A stretch of 64,000 nt of DNA, from NCBI GenBank assembly GCA_021807125.1, contig JAKAPK010000001.1, positions 118,354 to 182,353 of the forward strand, read 5' to 3'. Made by a program: the position numbers and the translations under genes. The number at the start of each line of letters is the position of its first letter. The stretch's first letter is position 1. This stretch comes from Nanobdellota archaeon. GTDB lineage: Archaea > Nanobdellota > Nanobdellia > Parvarchaeales > Parvarchaeaceae. Positions 48,703 to 57,362 of this stretch are shown in pieces. Below the pieces are notes generated by a model, which worked only from the letters and a program-made list of their open reading frames with translations, searched no databases and had not been told where the DNA came from.

Positions 48703-49288
48703 ACTAAATCTTTCCAGAAAATTGTCTTCTCTTAAGCCCATAGATACGCCAAAAATAAAATTTGAACAATATCAAACTGATATAAAGACAGCAGTCTCGT
48801 TTCTATTTTTTATCAATTCAATTGTCGGACTAAAGTCTATGAAAGTCGCGGACCTGGGCTGCGGAAATGGGATACTCGGGATAGGCGCTGCCCTTTTAGG
48901 TGCTGAAAAAGTGGATATGTACGATATAGACCCGAAAACGGTAGAGATAGCATCCGACAATGTAAACGCACTAAATCTTACTGAATGTGCTTCGTTTTGC
49001 GCGGATTTTTTCGATGTCCATGGTAATTATGATGTTGTTTTGTCGAATCCGCCGTTCGGTTTTCAAACGAATTTCAGCATTGAGACATTTCTAGAAAAAG
49101 CATATGAAATGTCTAAAAACGTCTTTGTATTGTATAAACATAACAACTTTGCAGAATCGCTTGCTGAAAAGAAAGGCTTCAAGATATATGAGCTCGGCGA
49201 CATAAGATTAAAGAGAACCGCAAGATTCCACAAAAAAGAGGCAGTTGATTTACCTATTTGTATAGTTTATAGGACAAGCAACGATTAA
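48695..49288 (+). CDS. METTL5-like RNA N6-adenine methyltransferase
   Basis: 'FEQYQTDIKTAVSFLF', 'VADLGCGNGILGIGAALLGA', 'NPPFG'. Confidence 0.88.
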   Translation: MDRLNLSRKLSSLKPIDTPKIKFEQYQTDIKTAVSFLFFINSIVGLKSMKVADLGCGNGILGIGAALLGAEKVDMYDIDPKTVEIASDNVNALNLTECASFCADFFDVHGNYDVVLSNPPFGFQTNFSIETFLEKAYEMSKNVFVLYKHNNFAESLAEKKGFKIYELGDIRLKRTARFHKKEAVDLPICIVYRTSND

Positions 49289-49314
49289 AAGTAATGCTGC
49301 TATAAAAGAAATAT

Positions 49315-51246
49315 ATGCCTTTGAATTCCAAAAAGGGAATAACCGCTCTTGCGCTGGTGGTTTTAATAGTTATAATCCTCGCGATAATAATACTGATAGC
49401 TTTCATAACCCCTATAAATTCAGTAATAATAAACGAGCTAGCTCATATAGGAAAGAGTATAGGGTTAGTACAAAACGGTACTCAAACTGGCGGTGGTGGC
49501 AACGGAAGCAACAACGAGCTCCTTTTTCAGTCTGTTAATTTTACCTTGTTTAATTGTTCCACGCCAACGTCGTGCTCGCGATTCAGCAATTCTACCCTAT
49601 TATTGTACGTTAACTACAATGGACAGAATCTTTCGAACAATGCAACCAAAAACATAACTTTTCCCTATGTACATCCCGGACAGTATATATACAAAACGTA
49701 TAACTTCACCTCCGGCAATGCGTTTTATTACGCTAACCTATCTCTAGCTAAGTTATCCGCAGGAGAAACATACGGCATTTATTATTTCTTTTCCTCCTTC
49801 TTTACGGTATTCAAGAGATCTGTCGTACCTTATAATTCTTCAGGATATTGGTGGAGCGTTACTTATAACGGGATTACCGAACAGGCGAAAGGACAGGCTC
49901 CAATAAGCTTCAATAACCCCTTTAGCAGCGGTTCAGTGCCAGGTTATACTTTTTCTGTGCAGACACTGTCAAATACAACTGGGCAGTGCACTACCACTTT
50001 CACTCCCTCTCCTGCATCTGGTTTTGCAAACGTGGGCTCAACCGCTAGCATAGCATTCTCACCTTCAACCGTTTGCACGACAATGTTTACTGAATCAGGT
50101 CTTCCGACGGGCTATACCTGGAATATCACGTACGACGGCGTAACAAAAGTGAGTTCTGGTATTTCTATATCCTTTACGGGCAGCTCTGGAGGACCGTTTA
50201 TATACAGTGTACCCTTGCAGATGAATTCTACATCAGGTTACTGTCGTTTGGAGAGTGCTTATGTACCTAACCAGACTTCAAGTAGTGTCACGGCAGGACA
50301 TAATACCCCAGTACCTTTCTTTGCGTCTACAGGATGCCGTATCGGATATTCGCCAGAGACCGAACCATGGTCTGTAGAAGCCATAAATACCAGCAACAAT
50401 ACTGCCTTTCCGGCTTCTATTAGTGCGTCTTATCCGCTAAACGCGGTAATGTCTCCTAATGGCAAGGTTTTATACATGATTAATCACGCTGGAGACGAGG
50501 TCACGGTTGTAAACACTTCCAGCTATTCCGCGATAACTAATATAGTATTTCCTTCTCCCATCGGTGCAGCATCCGGATTGACCACTTCTGCAGATGGCAG
50601 GTTCGTATACATCGATGTAAATGGACCTAAGGGCAATTTGTCTGTAATAGACACGTCTACATACAAAATCATAAAGAACATTACCGTAGGCGCCGGCACT
50701 GACGGAGTAGCAGTGACACCGAATGGAATGTCCGTCTATGTTGCAAATTATGGTGATAATACGGTCTCAGTTGTAGATACCTCCACTTTTTCTACCATTG
50801 CGACCATTCCTGTCGGCATAGAACCAGAAGGAATAGCGATAACTCCGAACGGTAAACTTGCTTACGTTGCGGATTATGGCGCAAAGGCAGTCTCTGTAAT
50901 CAATACATCCAGCAATAAGGTACTATACACTGTAACTTCATTGGGCGGGAACCCGGAAGGAATAGCGATAACTCCGAACGGTAAACTTGCGTATGTATCT
51001 ATAAGTGGCAGTGTCATTGTCGTTATAAATACGACAACGAATTCGATAATAACAACTATAGGAACTTCGGGAGCGGGTGTTATAGCGATAACTCCCGATG
51101 GTAAGTTCGTTTACACCATCACTCTTGGCGGAAGCGCTTTTTCCGTGATAAACACGAGTAGTAATCAAGTTATAAGCACCTTCGGTTCTGTTCCATTTGG
51201 CGGCGATATTGGCGATTTAGCGATTAATACCAAAGAATCCATATGA
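49315..51246 (+). CDS. Surface-anchored protein: pilin-like N-terminus, thermopsin-style 'ESGLP' modules and YVTN-type beta-propeller
   Basis: 'NSKKGITALALVVLIVIILAIIILIAFI'; 'MFTESGLPTGYTWNITYDGV'; repeated 'GIAITPNGKLAYVA..G..VSVINTSSN'. Confidence 0.8.
   Translation: MPLNSKKGITALALVVLIVIILAIIILIAFITPINSVIINELAHIGKSIGLVQNGTQTGGGGNGSNNELLFQSVNFTLFNCSTPTSCSRFSNSTLLLYVNYNGQNLSNNATKNITFPYVHPGQYIYKTYNFTSGNAFYYANLSLAKLSAGETYGIYYFFSSFFTVFKRSVVPYNSSGYWWSVTYNGITEQAKGQAPISFNNPFSSGSVPGYTFSVQTLSNTTGQCTTTFTPSPASGFANVGSTASIAFSPSTVCTTMFTESGLPTGYTWNITYDGVTKVSSGISISFTGSSGGPFIYSVPLQMNSTSGYCRLESAYVPNQTSSSVTAGHNTPVPFFASTGCRIGYSPETEPWSVEAINTSNNTAFPASISASYPLNAVMSPNGKVLYMINHAGDEVTVVNTSSYSAITNIVFPSPIGAASGLTTSADGRFVYIDVNGPKGNLSVIDTSTYKIIKNITVGAGTDGVAVTPNGMSVYVANYGDNTVSVVDTSTFSTIATIPVGIEPEGIAITPNGKLAYVADYGAKAVSVINTSSNKVLYTVTSLGGNPEGIAITPNGKLAYVSISGSVIVVINTTTNSIITTIGTSGAGVIAITPDGKFVYTITLGGSAFSVINTSSNQVISTFGSVPFGGDIGDLAINTKESI
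50827..50990 (+). repeat. 35-nt exact direct repeat between adjacent propeller blades (50827-50861 and 50956-50990)
   Basis: gaaggaatagcgataactccgaacggtaaacttgc present twice, 129 nt (43 codons) apart. Confidence 0.9.
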
Positions 51247-51335
51247 ATCGTTAGTAAAGTACATACTAAAAAAGATATTAAAGCAATCGCTGTTGGTTAA
51301 TCATTATAAATGCAACAGCCTTAGCCCTGCTTTAT

Positions 51336-52094
51336 TTGCAGTCATTTGATACAATGGAAGAAACGAAAAGGAAAAATTCAGATTATATAGAGAGAGCCGG
51401 TAAGGAAGTAAAAAATAGACTCTCAGTAAACGATCTAATCTCGAGGTTAGTCAATCTCGTCGACGGTCTGGAAAAGGCGGAGAACAATGCGTTCGAGGCG
51501 CTTTTTGATGCCTATTTTCTGTATTTTCCAGAAGGCGCATCGCTGCTGAAGGAACGGGACAGGTTCATAGAGTCCATCAGGGGAAACATAACAAGAGAAA
51601 AACTAGCATCATTTCTAAGCATAACCAGTTCAAGCATGGGATATGACATGTCAGATGCAGATTTAAAGTTGTTAGAAGACGTGATAAAACAGATATCTAA
51701 TCTAAAAGAACTTTCAAAATCGATAAATTCACACATGGACGCCGTTGTTCGGACAAATTATCCAAATCTGCACGCAGTTGCAGGTACACTCGTTGCTGCA
51801 AGACTGATACTCCTTTGCGGAGGCGTAAAGCAACTTTCATTTATGCCGAGCTCAAAGATACAAGTATTAGGCGCGGAAAAAGGGCTGTTTACAAAGAGCA
51901 AGAGAACGCCGAAGTATGGCGTTATCTACCATCACGCGGCGCTGGAAAGCGCTAATCAGAAAAAGCGCGGCAAAATAGCAAGAATAGTCGCATCCTTTAT
52001 AAGTCTTGCTGCAAAAGTAGATTATTTTTCGAAAAAGGACGAGTCGAAGATTCTACTCGATAAAATGAATTCAAAAATAAGGTCATTAAAGTGA
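51336..52094 (+). CDS. Nop5/Nop56-58-like C/D box RNP protein, short form
   Basis: 'LKELSKSINSHMDAVVRTNYPNLHAVAGTLVAARLILLCGGVKQLSFMPSSKIQVLGAEKGLF...TPKYGVIYHH' Nop domain. Confidence 0.9.
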   Translation: MQSFDTMEETKRKNSDYIERAGKEVKNRLSVNDLISRLVNLVDGLEKAENNAFEALFDAYFLYFPEGASLLKERDRFIESIRGNITREKLASFLSITSSSMGYDMSDADLKLLEDVIKQISNLKELSKSINSHMDAVVRTNYPNLHAVAGTLVAARLILLCGGVKQLSFMPSSKIQVLGAEKGLFTKSKRTPKYGVIYHHAALESANQKKRGKIARIVASFISLAAKVDYFSKKDESKILLDKMNSKIRSLK

Positions 52095-52765
52095 TGGAAC
52101 TCAACAAGGTGATGGATAACGTTTATTGGGTGGGGAATAACAGGCGAATGCTCGTTTCTTTAAACCTTGTTAAGGAGCAGAGTGTTTACGGTGAACGCCT
52201 TGTCGATGTAAAGGGAACACAGTATAGGGAATGGATACCTTTTAGAAGTAAGCTTGCCGCTGCAATATACAAAGGAGTACGGGGAATCGAGCTTCATAGC
52301 GGTTCAAGAGTCCTTTATTTGGGTGCGTCTTCAGGAACGACGGTTTCCCATGTGTCTGACATAATAGGACACAACGGCCAGGTATACGCAGTTGAGATAG
52401 CAGAAGAAATGGGAGTGCATCTTATACTTCTGGCAAAAACAAGGGATAACTTGTTTCCCATAATCGCCGATGCCTCAAGAATCTCAGAATATAAAGACAT
52501 AGTACCAAAATGCGATTTTTTATATCAAGACATAGCCCAAAAAGATCAAATAGGCATATTCATAGAAAATGCGAATGCCTTTTTGAAGAGAGGAGGATTC
52601 GGTGCTATAGCTATAAAATCGAGAAGTATAGACGTAACTGAGTCACCGTATAAGGTTATAGCAGCAGCCAAATCCCAGCTTCAAAAAAGGTTTATCATAA
52701 CGAATTCGGTTCCCCTTTCCCCGTTCCAAAAGGACCATGAGCTGATATTTATAAGAAACGGGTAA
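52091..52765 (+). CDS. flpA: Fibrillarin-like rRNA/tRNA 2'-O-methyltransferase
   Basis: 'YREWIPFRSKLAAAIYKG', 'VLYLGASSGTTVSHVSDIIG', 'GQVYAVEIA'. Confidence 0.95.
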   Translation: MMELNKVMDNVYWVGNNRRMLVSLNLVKEQSVYGERLVDVKGTQYREWIPFRSKLAAAIYKGVRGIELHSGSRVLYLGASSGTTVSHVSDIIGHNGQVYAVEIAEEMGVHLILLAKTRDNLFPIIADASRISEYKDIVPKCDFLYQDIAQKDQIGIFIENANAFLKRGGFGAIAIKSRSIDVTESPYKVIAAAKSQLQKRFIITNSVPLSPFQKDHELIFIRNG

Positions 52766-52809
52766 TTCTACCGGGAAAGGATAAATACGATAAATTGGTA
52801 TCTTAAGAT

Positions 52810-53592
52810 ATGCCAGACTACATACCGCAAATAAGCTTGGACCAACAGAATCTCGAACTTAAAATAATTGAAGCAAAGCGTCTTATAGATAAGATAGAGC
52901 ATGAGCTTGGAATTTTTGCATGGGAGCCATCCGAGGAACTGCCTAAAACAGTTATATCCCAAACGAAACCATTAGAAAAGACGACCATCCCCAGTATGAT
53001 TAAGATACCAATAGCCCCCGCATTTTACCAAGCACCTAAAAACGCCAATGTACAGCCTACTTTCACACGCAGTACTACGCCTATGACAAAACAAGAGAAA
53101 GTGATAGAGGAAACGGATAGTATACCTTCGAACTCTATGCCCGTTCAGGCAGTAGAAGTAAAGAAACCTAATGCAGAAACCGCGCAGGTACAAACAAGCC
53201 AGATTGCAGTTGCAAATAGGCCTGTGTCAGGTACAGAAAACGATTACTCTAGCATCAAAGAGAAATTTAGGCAATTAGAAGAAATGAAATCGACAATCGA
53301 AATGCTTCGTCAAAGCGTCGAAGGCATGAAATCTCCGCAGGCGCAGGCCGGACAACAGCAGATTCCCGTTTCAAAGCCGCAGCAATACGTTCAAAAGCAG
53401 CAGCCGCAGGTAACACAGGCAGAAATAGAGAATTTAAACGCACTCATAAGAAAACTCAATGAACTCGTAAATAGCAATTTCATGGTTGCAAATGAACTTA
53501 AAGAAATAATAAATGAAACAAGAAACGCAAGTAAATCCTCAAGAATTTCCGAACTAATGAGAAGATTAGCGGAAGCAAGCACAAATGGGTAA
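52810..53592 (+). CDS. Hypothetical protein with Q/P-rich linker and C-terminal helices (260 aa)
   Basis: Coding-like ORF overlapping the following gene start; no known domain. Confidence 0.6.
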   Translation: MPDYIPQISLDQQNLELKIIEAKRLIDKIEHELGIFAWEPSEELPKTVISQTKPLEKTTIPSMIKIPIAPAFYQAPKNANVQPTFTRSTTPMTKQEKVIEETDSIPSNSMPVQAVEVKKPNAETAQVQTSQIAVANRPVSGTENDYSSIKEKFRQLEEMKSTIEMLRQSVEGMKSPQAQAGQQQIPVSKPQQYVQKQQPQVTQAEIENLNALIRKLNELVNSNFMVANELKEIINETRNASKSSRISELMRRLAEASTNG

Positions 53593-54838
53593 GACAGTCT
53601 TTATAATCGTCGATGGTATGGGCGATAGGCGCATCAATCAGCTTAATAACAATACTCCTTTAGGATACGTACTTAAACCGAACATCGCCACCTTACTTAA
53701 AGAAGCGGCATGCGCTTATCCCTCAGTTTTAGGCAAACTTGCACCGGAGAGCGATGCCGGCGTCTTGGCAGATTTAGGCTATGACCCAGTCCGATTTTCT
53801 ACTGGCAGAGGGTGGTTCGAGTGCCTTGGTTTGGACATGCATCCCCGGGAAGGAGATATAAGTCTGAGAGTTAACATAGGTGAGTCAACAAGAGGAAAGC
53901 TAAAATCGGTAAGGACTTACCTTTCCATAGACGAATTCAGGACATTGGAAAAGGAAATAAATAACAAAGTCTCCTTACCAGTGGAATTTGAATTTAAAGC
54001 CGGAGAAGGCTACCGCGCCGGTCTTATAATAAGGGCGAAGTCAAAGACTTTTTCAGCCTTCATTTCAAATACGCAACCGGGCTATGCCGTTAAATTCTTT
54101 GGAGAAAATAAGTTAGGGTTTGCAAGACAGGTTAAAATAAATATAGTCCCAAAAGTAAAAGCACTTAAATCCACTGCAGACTATACCGCCAAAATACTCA
54201 ATATTTTCGTAAGCGAGGCAAATAAGGTTTTAGCAGCTTCTCAAGTAAACAAAGAACGCGAGAAAGAGGGCAAAAATCTAGCTAACTGCATAATGTTAAG
54301 AGACGGTGCGGTTAAAGATCCCAGGCTTTTTGATATAAACAAAAGATTTAATAAGAAGTGGTCTGCCGTGCTCGGAATGCCTTTGGAAAAAGGAATAGCA
54401 ATCGCTTCTGGAATGAAGGTTTTTGATACTGGAGAATCTGAAAACGTGGAGAAGGACTTAAAAAAGAAGACAGAAGCTGCAATACGGGCGCTTCAACAGT
54501 CGGACTGCGTTTATCTGCACATAAAACAGACAGACGCCGCATCACATCTTGGCAATTTTGTGGAGAAATGCAGGGTGATAATGCTTATAGATGAAATAGT
54601 GATAGGGAACTTGTTACACTCGCTGGATATACCTTCAGGAGACCGGCTGGTGCTAACGTGTGATCATGTAACTTCTTCTTCGCTGAAGATGCATGTTAAT
54701 GACAGGATCCCCGTGTTACTTGCAAGCAGAAAGTTTGGAAGATGTGGGGAATTCGGCGAGACTTACTGTTCAAAGCATGCTTTAAAGAACATAAAGAAAG
54801 CAACGGACATAATGCCGTTCGTAATGGATAAGCTATGA
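53585..54838 (+). CDS. apgM: Archaeal 2,3-bisphosphoglycerate-independent phosphoglycerate mutase
   Basis: 'IIVDGMGDRRINQLNNNTPLGYVLKPNIATLLKEA', 'ESDAGVLADLGYDP', 'LHIKQTDAASHLGN', 'LTCDHVTSSSLKMH'. Confidence 0.93.
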   Translation: MGKTVFIIVDGMGDRRINQLNNNTPLGYVLKPNIATLLKEAACAYPSVLGKLAPESDAGVLADLGYDPVRFSTGRGWFECLGLDMHPREGDISLRVNIGESTRGKLKSVRTYLSIDEFRTLEKEINNKVSLPVEFEFKAGEGYRAGLIIRAKSKTFSAFISNTQPGYAVKFFGENKLGFARQVKINIVPKVKALKSTADYTAKILNIFVSEANKVLAASQVNKEREKEGKNLANCIMLRDGAVKDPRLFDINKRFNKKWSAVLGMPLEKGIAIASGMKVFDTGESENVEKDLKKKTEAAIRALQQSDCVYLHIKQTDAASHLGNFVEKCRVIMLIDEIVIGNLLHSLDIPSGDRLVLTCDHVTSSSLKMHVNDRIPVLLASRKFGRCGEFGETYCSKHALKNIKKATDIMPFVMDKL

Positions 54839-56547
54839 GTAATCAGGAGCTAGCGAACCTATTCTATGATATAGCCGATATGCTTGATATACAGGGCATA
54901 AAATGGAAGCCATTAGCTTATAGAAAGGCCGCGCTTACCATATCCACGCTTTCTACTGATATAACCGAAGTGTACAATCAGGGGAAGCTAAGAGAACTTG
55001 AAGGAGTCGGCGAAGCGATATGCAAAAAGACAGAGGAATACATAAAGACAGGTAAAATAGCAAAGCATGAGCAGCTTAAAAAGAGGTATCCGATAGACTT
55101 CTCCACATTTCGCTTAATAAGGGGCCTGGGCCCACGGACAGCATATACGCTGTACCTAAAATTGAAGATAAAAAATTTAGAAGACCTGAAAGACGCTCTT
55201 GCAAACAATAAAATACGCGGTTTGGAAGGCTTCGGTGTAAAGAGCGAGAACGAGCTAATAAACAGTGTAAACGCTTTTTTAAAGATGGGAGAGCAGGGAA
55301 GAAAACCGCTCGGTTTCGTTATAGAATACATTAACGGAATTATCAAGGAACTTCGCGATTCCGGAATTTTTTACCAGGTCGAAATCGCGGGATCAACAAG
55401 GCGAATGAAAGAAACTGTTGGAGATTTTGATATACTGTCCTCTGCCGCAGATGCAAGAAAAGCGACGGCCCTTTTTATAAAGTTGAAGGAGGTCAAAGAA
55501 GTTCTTGTAAGCGGAGAAACGAAGACATCCGTTAAACTCGATAATGATATGAACTGCGATTTGCGCGTTATAGACAAGAATTCTTTTGGTGCCGCCATGC
55601 AGTATTTCACAGGAAATAAGGACCACAATGTTAAACTTAGAAAGATAGCAATATCTAAAGGGCTAAAACTCAACGAATATGGCTTATTTAAAGGTAAAAA
55701 ATCGATAGCGGGAAAGACGGAGGAAAGCGTATACTCTTCTTTGGGAATGAAAGTCATGCCGCCGGAACTTCGAGAAAACATGGGTGAAATAGAAGCTTCG
55801 CAGGAAGGGAGGCTGCCGAAATTGGTCGAATACACCGAAATTATTGGCGATCTGCACGCTCATACAAACGACAGTGACGGAGCAAATTCTCTTGATGAGA
55901 TGGTAAGAGGGGCAAAAAAACAGGGTTTGCGTTATATAGCAATAACAAATCACAGTAAGAGTCTTAAAGTAGCAAAGGGACTTGATGAAAAGAGATTCAT
56001 AGAGTTGTTCAATAGAATAGACAGAATAAACGAAACTGAAAACGACGTGCATGTCCTTAAAGGTGTAGAACTAGAAATTCTTAAGGATGGGAGCCTGGAT
56101 CTGCCGAGTAAACTTCTTAAACAGATGGATTTCGTAGTCGCAGCAGTACATCAAAATACGAACCAGGACAGGACCGAACTTACAAATCGTGCATTATCCG
56201 CTATAAACAGCGGTTTAATAACCTCCTTTGCACATCCAACTGGCAGAATAATAGGCCAAAGAGAAGGAATGAACATAGACTTAAATAAAGTTTTCGAAGC
56301 ATGCGAGAAAAATTCTGTCTGTGTGGAGATAAACGGATATCCTGAACGTTCAGACCTCCCTTTTGACATCGTCAAAACAGCAAACGAATCCCATAAGTTG
56401 TTATTCAGTTTAGGGAGCGATTCACACAGGGTCGATCACTTGAGGTTCATACACATGGCAACGGCGATAGCCAGGCGCGGATGGCTCGAAAAAAGGAACG
56501 TTATAAACGCGTTCGATTGCAAACAGGTAATCTCCCTGAAACGCTGA
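54835..56547 (+). CDS. PolX-type DNA polymerase with PHP domain
   Basis: HhH 'LEGVGEAICKKTEEYI', 'AGSTRRMKETVGDFDIL', PHP 'GDLHAHTNDSDGANSLDEMV', 'FSLGSDSHR'. Confidence 0.92.
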   Translation: MSNQELANLFYDIADMLDIQGIKWKPLAYRKAALTISTLSTDITEVYNQGKLRELEGVGEAICKKTEEYIKTGKIAKHEQLKKRYPIDFSTFRLIRGLGPRTAYTLYLKLKIKNLEDLKDALANNKIRGLEGFGVKSENELINSVNAFLKMGEQGRKPLGFVIEYINGIIKELRDSGIFYQVEIAGSTRRMKETVGDFDILSSAADARKATALFIKLKEVKEVLVSGETKTSVKLDNDMNCDLRVIDKNSFGAAMQYFTGNKDHNVKLRKIAISKGLKLNEYGLFKGKKSIAGKTEESVYSSLGMKVMPPELRENMGEIEASQEGRLPKLVEYTEIIGDLHAHTNDSDGANSLDEMVRGAKKQGLRYIAITNHSKSLKVAKGLDEKRFIELFNRIDRINETENDVHVLKGVELEILKDGSLDLPSKLLKQMDFVVAAVHQNTNQDRTELTNRALSAINSGLITSFAHPTGRIIGQREGMNIDLNKVFEACEKNSVCVEINGYPERSDLPFDIVKTANESHKLLFSLGSDSHRVDHLRFIHMATAIARRGWLEKRNVINAFDCKQVISLKR

Positions 56548-56657
56548 TCTATGTAATCATCGTTAAAAAATAATCAAAAGATTTCGTATCAATATAGCTG
56601 TCGAGAAGACTCACGTAAAGTTTAAATCAGTCTGTAAAGTATAATTATTATGCCGTT

Positions 56658-57353
56658 ATGGTCGAAAAAATAAAAAGCGGAATACCCGGACTGGATCCTT
56701 TGATAAACAACGGTTTTGTTAAAAATAGCGTAGCGTCGGTTTACGGTTCTCCAGGTGCAGGTAAAAGCGTTTTTTGCATGGAGTTTCTGAGAGAGGGTAT
56801 AAACAACGATGAAAAAGTGTTTTACATAAGCATGGAGCAGGACCTGGATTCCTTTTTGAAAGGCGCAGAAGCGTTTGGCTTTATGGAATTTAGAAAAGAA
56901 CTCAATAGAAATTTCGTTTTCTTGAAAATGAGCGGCCATGACTTCAAGAATTTTTTATCCGTGGAATTGCCTAAGATACTTCAGGCACGTGAAGGCAAAC
57001 ATTCAAGAATAGTGATAGATCCGCTTACGCCGTTCTTGTGGGAGATAAAGGATCCATCATTGCAAAGGACGATATTAGGGGATACTTATTCCATGTTAAG
57101 GTCATTCGGTACGGTGATAGTCACTATAGAAAAATACGGAGACATCAATAAGCTTGAACTTTCAGAGGAATTAGCAATACCATTGTATCTTTCGGACATG
57201 GTTATTTTAATGTCTATGATACAGAACCAAAATTTCTATCAGAAAGCCATATCAATAATAAAGATGCGTTTCTCGTCACACAGCACAGGCATGCACCCGT
57301 TCGATATAACAGAGAAAGGCATACAGATATTTCAGGATCAGCCCGTATTCTAA
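56658..57353 (+). CDS. KaiC/RadA-like ATPase with intact P-loop
   Basis: 'SGIPGLDPLINNGFVKNSVASVYGSPGAGKSVFCMEFLREGI', 'SRIVIDPLTPFL'. Confidence 0.88.
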   Translation: MVEKIKSGIPGLDPLINNGFVKNSVASVYGSPGAGKSVFCMEFLREGINNDEKVFYISMEQDLDSFLKGAEAFGFMEFRKELNRNFVFLKMSGHDFKNFLSVELPKILQAREGKHSRIVIDPLTPFLWEIKDPSLQRTILGDTYSMLRSFGTVIVTIEKYGDINKLELSEELAIPLYLSDMVILMSMIQNQNFYQKAISIIKMRFSSHSTGMHPFDITEKGIQIFQDQPVF

Positions 57354-57362
57354 TACGTATTT

